This document shows, piece after piece, positions 14,209 through 17,395 of a DNA stretch of 17,395 bases. The translations under genes were made by a program, and so were the position numbers. Within the stretch, counting starts at the first letter, position 1; the number at the start of each line of letters is the position of its first letter. The stretch is from Clostridia bacterium (GTDB lineage: Bacteria > Bacillota_A > Clostridia > Christensenellales > Aristaeellaceae): positions 1-17,395 of the forward strand of contig JAFZQK010000049.1 in NCBI GenBank assembly GCA_017620455.1, read 5' to 3'. A model generated the notes under the pieces. The model was not told the DNA's origin. It ran no database searches and was given only the letters and a program-made list of their open reading frames with translations.

Positions 14209-14955
14209 TCAGCCCACGCATTCACCGTATTGCAGCACGCGGAACTCCGGCGCGGCCTGCACGACCAGATAGGGGTCATGATCAAAGCCATCGTCCATTT
14301 CCAGTTTATATTCCAGGATCAGCAGCTCGATATCCTGTTCCTCATCCAGCAGAAATTTGATGTTGGTCAGCTGCAGGCCGATCATGTGGGGAACGGCTGC
14401 AGGCTCGGCAAATTCCTCCCATTTTTGCATGAAGGCGAACAGCGCCTGTTCCCAGGCGGGATAATCCTCATCGCGGGGAAGACCCTCTCCGTCAATGGCG
14501 AGGTCCTCCTCGTCGATTTCCAGGTCGATGAGTCCGACGTAGGAATCGCGTTTCCAATCCAGCTGGAAATTGCGCAGGGTGCCATCCAGGCGGATGGCCA
14601 GGCAGCCGTCCCGATTCATGCGGCCCAGGGACCGCCCGTTCGGATCCTGCCGCAGATCGCCGGGGAAGCTGTAATGCACGATGCTCACCGGCTCCCAGCC
14701 CTGCCAGGTCGTATCCGGCTCCGTCCACAGCCGGGCGTCCTCAAGATCCCACCCCACCAGGGGAGACAGCACGAAGGCGTCGGCCCAGGCAACGGCATCT
14801 TCCGCTTCGTATTCTTCCGCAAGGGCTTTTCCCGGCGCTTCCATCGCCGATACGTCGGGCACCGGCGCCCGTTTGGGAAAGTATTGGTCTGCCCGGGCTG
14901 CGGCGGCGGAAAACGTAAGCACCAGGAAAAGGAACAGCGCGGCATATCGTTTCAT
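14209..14955 (-). CDS. Secreted protein sharing the sensor domain of the adjacent M56 peptidase
   Basis: The 248-residue protein has a signal peptide with likely cleavage after ARA (residues 20-22) and no lipobox cysteine. The mature part is acidic, with two cysteines. No named family is recognised. Its last 82 residues (167-248) align with residues 473-552 of the M56 peptidase. Shared positions in this protein include A167, Q170, L172, F175, E181, E184-P185 and H190, and near the end VVQ, P, R, Y and VG. A DG-LA-DG-F pattern upstream also matches. The start at 14955 has GGGAGG nine bases upstream; an in-frame ATG 21 bases earlier lacks one. Its promoter carries the same operator as blaI, so it is probably part of that regulon. 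Confidence 0.75.
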   Translation of the reverse strand: MKRYAALFLFLVLTFSAAAARADQYFPKRAPVPDVSAMEAPGKALAEEYEAEDAVAWADAFVLSPLVGWDLEDARLWTEPDTTWQGWEPVSIVHYSFPGDLRQDPNGRSLGRMNRDGCLAIRLDGTLRNFQLDWKRDSYVGLIDLEIDEEDLAIDGEGLPRDEDYPAWEQALFAFMQKWEEFAEPAAVPHMIGLQLTNIKFLLDEEQDIELLILEYKLEMDDGFDHDPYLVVQAAPEFRVLQYGECVG

Positions 14956-14980
14956 GGAAATATCCTCCCTGCGCAAAGAT

Positions 14981-14996
14981 GTAGACAGATGTCAAC
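14981..14996 (-). promoter_or_regulatory. BlaI-type operator before the secreted protein gene
   Basis: The 16-bp site is identical to operator 1 of the blaI promoter at 13 of 16 positions in the same orientation. Its core GACAGATGTC is an interrupted palindrome. It lies at or just past the predicted transcription start, where bound repressor would block initiation. Confidence 0.7.
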
Positions 14997-14999
14997 CTG

Positions 15000-15028
15000 A
15001 ATATACTATGGAAACGGCGGCCTGTCAA
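15000..15028 (-). promoter_or_regulatory. Promoter of the secreted protein gene
   Basis: On the minus strand TTGACA (15028-15023), a 17-base spacer and TATATT (15005-15000). The gene therefore has its own strong promoter and does not depend on readthrough from the deacylase gene. Confidence 0.85.
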
Positions 15029-15044
15029 GGCGGCGAATTATAAC

Positions 15045-15067
15045 AAAAAAAGCCGCCGGAGGGCGGC
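15045..15067 (-). terminator. Terminator after the Cys-tRNA deacylase gene
   Basis: On the minus strand GCCGCC pairs with GGCGGC around a CTCC loop, followed by seven T, 16 bases after the stop codon. Confidence 0.92.
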
Positions 15068-15083
15068 GAAGGGGAAGCGGGGG

Positions 15084-15560
15084 TCACACGGTCAGATCGG
15101 CGCTTTCCACGGGGAGCACCCTGCGCAGCCCCTCCAGGCTGCATTCCGCCTGGAGGCCGATGCGCCCGGCGCTGAAAAGGACGGTGTCAAACCCTTCGGC
15201 GGTGCGGTGGATGAAGGTGCGGAAGGGCTTTTTCATCCCGATGGGGCTGCAGCCGCCGTGCACGTAGCCGGTGAGGGGAAGCAGATCCTTGCTTTTGATC
15301 ATTTCCACGGCCTTTTCCCCGCAGACGGCGGCGGCCTTTTTCAGGTCCAGCTCCTCCGCCACGGGGATCATGAACACGTAGTGCTGCCTGCTTTTTCCCA
15401 CCGTCACCAGGGTTTTGAAGGCCCGGGCCGGGTCCTCTCCCAAAGCGGCGGCCACGTCCACCCCGCTGACCGCGCCGGAGGCGGTGTAATCGTGGATGCT
15501 ATGCGGCACCCCGAACCGCTCCAGCGTGCGGATGGCGTTGGTCTTTTCCTGCTTGCCCAT
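15084..15560 (-). CDS. ybaK: YbaK/EbsC-family Cys-tRNA deacylase
   Basis: The 158-residue protein is a full-length member of the YbaK/EbsC family, which removes cysteine wrongly attached to tRNA(Pro) by prolyl-tRNA synthetase. K49 in AFKTLVT is in the position of the essential lysine. GYVHGGCSPIGMKK (98-111) is the family signature, and DYTASGAVSGVDVAAALG near the start matches the N-terminal pattern. GAGGA lies five bases before the ATG. It starts 58 bases downstream of the RpiB-like gene on the same strand with no clear promoter between, so the two may be co-transcribed. Its own terminator follows. Confidence 0.93.
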   Translation of the reverse strand: MGKQEKTNAIRTLERFGVPHSIHDYTASGAVSGVDVAAALGEDPARAFKTLVTVGKSRQHYVFMIPVAEELDLKKAAAVCGEKAVEMIKSKDLLPLTGYVHGGCSPIGMKKPFRTFIHRTAEGFDTVLFSAGRIGLQAECSLEGLRRVLPVESADLTV

Positions 15561-15618
15561 GGTATCCTCGTTTTTTCAGTCCCCTTTCCGGGAAAACGGA
15601 AGGGGGGTGTTTTTTTGC

Positions 15619-16071
15619 TTACTCCAGCGGCTTCCCGTCTTCGATCAGCGCGAACATGTCGACCCGGCGCTGATGGCGGCCGCCCTCGAACCCGGCCTTC
15701 ACCCAGGTTTCCACGATCATTTTGGCCAATTCCGGCGCGATGACCCGGCCGCCCAGGGCCAGCATGTTGGCGTCGTTGTGGGCGCGGCTCATTTTGGCGC
15801 TGTAGCAGTCCGAGCAGCAGCAGCAGCGGATGCCGCGGACCTTGTTGGCGGCGATGGAGATGCCCACCCCCGTGCCGCACAGGATGATGCCCCGGTCGCA
15901 TTTCCCGCGGACCACGGCGCTGGCGGCCCGGACGGCGAAAATGGGATAATCCCGGGGATCCCCCTCGTTCATGCCGAAATCTTCATATTCAATACCCAGC
16001 TCGGTGAGGATATCCTTGACGGGCTGCTTGAGCACCTCTCCGGCGGGATCGCAGGCGATGGCGAATTTCAT
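15619..16071 (-). CDS. rpiB: RpiB/LacAB-family sugar-phosphate isomerase
   Basis: The 150-residue protein matches ribose-5-phosphate isomerase B, which interconverts ribose-5-P and ribulose-5-P in the pentose phosphate pathway. C65 in ILCGTGVG is the catalytic cysteine position, H98 in RAHNDANML the ring-opening histidine position, and GGRHQRRVDMF the C-terminal phosphate-binding region. Two features are unusual: the N-terminal DHAG-type motif reads D8-P9-A-G, losing a phosphate-contacting histidine, and residues 83-86 are four cysteines in a row. The DYP motif (41-43) favours RpiB over LacA/LacB, but the sugar is not certain. GGAGGA precedes the ATG at 16071; the upstream in-frame ATG at 16092 was rejected because it has no such site. 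Confidence 0.88.
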   Translation of the reverse strand: MKFAIACDPAGEVLKQPVKDILTELGIEYEDFGMNEGDPRDYPIFAVRAASAVVRGKCDRGIILCGTGVGISIAANKVRGIRCCCCSDCYSAKMSRAHNDANMLALGGRVIAPELAKMIVETWVKAGFEGGRHQRRVDMFALIEDGKPLE

Positions 16072-16103
16072 GGCTTTTTCCTCCGTTTCCATAGGATGGT
16101 TTC

Positions 16104-16132
16104 ATTATACCCCGCCCCGGCGCATCCGGCAA
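16104..16132 (-). promoter_or_regulatory. Promoter of the rpiB-ybaK unit
   Basis: On the minus strand TTGCCG (16132-16127), a 17-base spacer and TATAAT (16109-16104). It is divergent from the serS promoter, with 21 bp between the two -35 boxes. Confidence 0.78.
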
Positions 16133-16153
16133 GGGGGAAATAGCGTTTTGCCC

Positions 16154-16182
16154 TTGCATTTTGCGGCGATTGGTGCTATGAT
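16154..16182 (+). promoter_or_regulatory. Promoter of the serS T-box transcript
   Basis: TTGCAT (16154-16159), a 17-base spacer and TATGAT (16177-16182) predict a start near 16189, immediately before T-box stem I. Confidence 0.75.
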
Positions 16183-16189
16183 ACCAGCA

Positions 16190-16410
16190 TACCGCGAGGA
16201 ACGGGAACATGCGGCGCCGCTTTCCGCAAAGAGAACTGCCGATCGGTGCAAGGCAGGGGAAAGGGCCGCTATCCGCCCGGGAGCGGGCGACGATGAATCG
16301 CCGGGGCGCGCCCCATACAGCGCAGGAAAGCGGCGCGGACGATCCCGCGCAAGCTGGGTGGCAACGCGGATACCTTCCGTCCCGGACTGATGGGACAGGA
16401 AGATTTTTTA
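16190..16410 (+). ncRNA. T-box riboswitch leader of serS
   Basis: The leader contains the T-box core GGGTGGCAACGCGG (16356-16369), which pairs with the acceptor end of uncharged tRNA. It also has the stem I distal motif with AGAGA near 16232 and CGGTGCAAGGCAG near 16244-16256. On the 3' side of stem I the likely specifier is TCC at 16272-16274, a serine codon followed by G, as expected for serS. Uncharged tRNA(Ser) would stabilise the antiterminator and allow serS transcription. The specifier assignment is by position, not by a full fold. Confidence 0.88.
16374..16409 (+). terminator. Regulated terminator of the serS T-box
   Basis: CTTCC plus GTCCC (16374-16383) pairs with GGGAC (16392-16396) and GGAAG (16398-16402), with a bulged A between, followed by six T. 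It is the alternative to the antiterminator formed by the T-box sequence directly upstream. Confidence 0.88.
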
Positions 16411-16433
16411 TTTTCAGGAAAGGGAGAGAGACC

Positions 16434-17395
16434 ATGATCGACTTAAACCTCATCAGGACCAACCCGGATCTCGTGCGGGAGAACATCAGAAAAAAATTCC
16501 AGGACCAGAAGCTGCCCCTGGTGGACGAAGTGCTGGAGCTGGACAGGAAGAACCGCGAGGCCATTCAGCGGGCGGATTACCTGCGCTCCCAGCGCAATAA
16601 GATCAGCAAGCAGATCGGCGCGCTGATGGGCCAGGGCAAAAAGGACGAGGCCGAAGAAGCGAAGCAGCAGGTCAAGGACATGCAGGACGAGCTGGCGGCC
16701 CTGGAAGTGAAGGAAAACGAATACGCCGAGGAGATCCGCAAGCGGATGATGGTGATCCCCCAGATCATCGACGAAAGCGTGCCCATCGGCAGGGACGACA
16801 GCGAAAACGTGGAAAACGAGCGCTTCGGCGAGCCCGTGGTGCCGGCATGGGAGATCCCGTACCACGTGGACATCATGGAACGCCTGAACGGCATCGACCT
16901 GGACGCCGCCCGCCGCACCTCCGGCAACGGCTTCTATTACCTGAAAGGGAATATCGCCCGGCTGCATTCGTCCATCCTCTCCTACGCCCGGGATTTCATG
17001 ATCGACCGGGGCTTCACCTACTACGTGCCGCCCTTCATGATCCGCGGCGCGGTGGTGAACGGCGTGATGAGCTTTTCCGAAATGGAAAATATGATGTACA
17101 AGATCGAGGGCGAGGACCTGTACCTGATCGGCACCAGCGAGCACAGCATGATCGGCAAGTTCATCGACCAGATCCTCAGCGAGGACGAGCTGCCCCAGAC
17201 CCTGACCAGCTAGTCCCCCTGCTTCCGCAAGGAGGTGGGCGCCCACGGCATCGAGGAGCGGGGCGTGTACCGCATCCATCAGTTTGAAAAACAGGAAATG
17301 ATCGTGGTGTGCAGGCCGGAGGACAGCATGATGTGGTACAACCGGCTGTGGCAGAACACCGTGGATTTCTTCCGCAGCCTGGATATCCCGGTGCG
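16434..17395 (+). CDS. serS: Seryl-tRNA synthetase, interrupted by an in-frame TAG and cut by the window end
   Basis: The frame encodes a class II seryl-tRNA synthetase, which charges tRNA(Ser) with serine. The N-terminal tRNA-binding coiled coil spans about residues 27-105. The catalytic domain follows, with the motif 1 region near 195-200 and the serine-binding TSEH at 234-237. Codon 260 (17211-17213) is TAG, where related clostridial enzymes have tyrosine in LTSYSPCFR. The same frame then continues without a stop for 60 codons to the window end, starting with motif 2 (CFRKEVG, 263-269) and running on through HQFEKQEMIVV. A product ending at 259 would lack motifs 2 and 3 and be inactive. 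The ATG follows a purine-rich ribosome binding site and the T-box leader. Possible causes are a sequencing error, a nonsense mutation, suppression or reassignment. Confidence 0.9.

Noticed and set aside
15575..15616. Hairpin followed by TTTTTTT on the plus strand between the rpiB and ybaK genes
   Set aside because: It would terminate plus-strand transcripts, but no plus-strand gene leads into it; on the minus strand no T run follows. It may be chance or stop antisense RNA.
17211..17213. Frameshift as the cause of the serS interruption
   Set aside because: The frame before and after the TAG is the same and the SerRS sequence resumes at the next codon, so a single base substitution or a recoded codon fits, not an insertion or deletion.

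Overview
The window looks like chromosomal DNA of a GC-rich member of the Bacillota (Clostridia-like, probably an anaerobe). The reasons are strong AGGAGG-type ribosome binding sites, many sigma-A-like promoters with 17-base spacers, a T-box leader before serS, a BlaI/M56-peptidase pair, a PadR/DUF2812 pair, and two exported flavin reductases of the kind anaerobes use for respiration on external electron acceptors. No phage, transposon, CRISPR array, tRNA or rRNA is visible. The species cannot be named from the sequence.

Layout. Positions 1-1340 hold a leader RNA, rplK and rplA, closed by a terminator. rplJ and rplL do not follow. Next come a small membrane peptide and a GNAT-type acetyltransferase (1374-2111). 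An AT-rich gap leads into three tandem 79-bp structured repeats, each entered through an extended -10 promoter, and then an AqpZ-type water channel (2472-3158). A large exported flavoprotein with two FMN-binding domains fills 3368-5875. A self-regulated PadR repressor and a DUF2812 membrane protein follow (6034-6859). The standard rpsF-ssb-rpsR operon is at 7107-8283, and a second exported flavoprotein, fumarate-reductase-like, at 8491-10389. An ECF sigma factor overlaps a membrane-anchored putative anti-sigma factor (10583-12000).

From 12063 to 16071 the genes run on the minus strand. They are an M56 peptidase sensor and its BlaI repressor, a secreted protein, a YbaK/EbsC-type Cys-tRNA deacylase and an RpiB-like isomerase. 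At the right edge a T-box-controlled serS reads rightward and is cut by the window end.

Three things stand out. (1) serS is interrupted by a single in-frame TAG just before its catalytic motif 2, with the conserved protein continuing in frame to the window end; none of the 19 complete genes here ends in TAG (11 TAA, 8 TGA). (2) The secreted protein at 14209-14955 appears to share the C-terminal sensor domain of the neighbouring M56 peptidase, and its promoter carries nearly the same 16-bp operator as the BlaI promoter, so the three genes look like one small signalling regulon that is not a beta-lactamase system. (3) The aquaporin gene is preceded by a triplicated promoter/three-way-junction RNA element.

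Gene starts were chosen from ribosome binding sites and family lengths. Family names come from recognising motifs by eye, without database searches.
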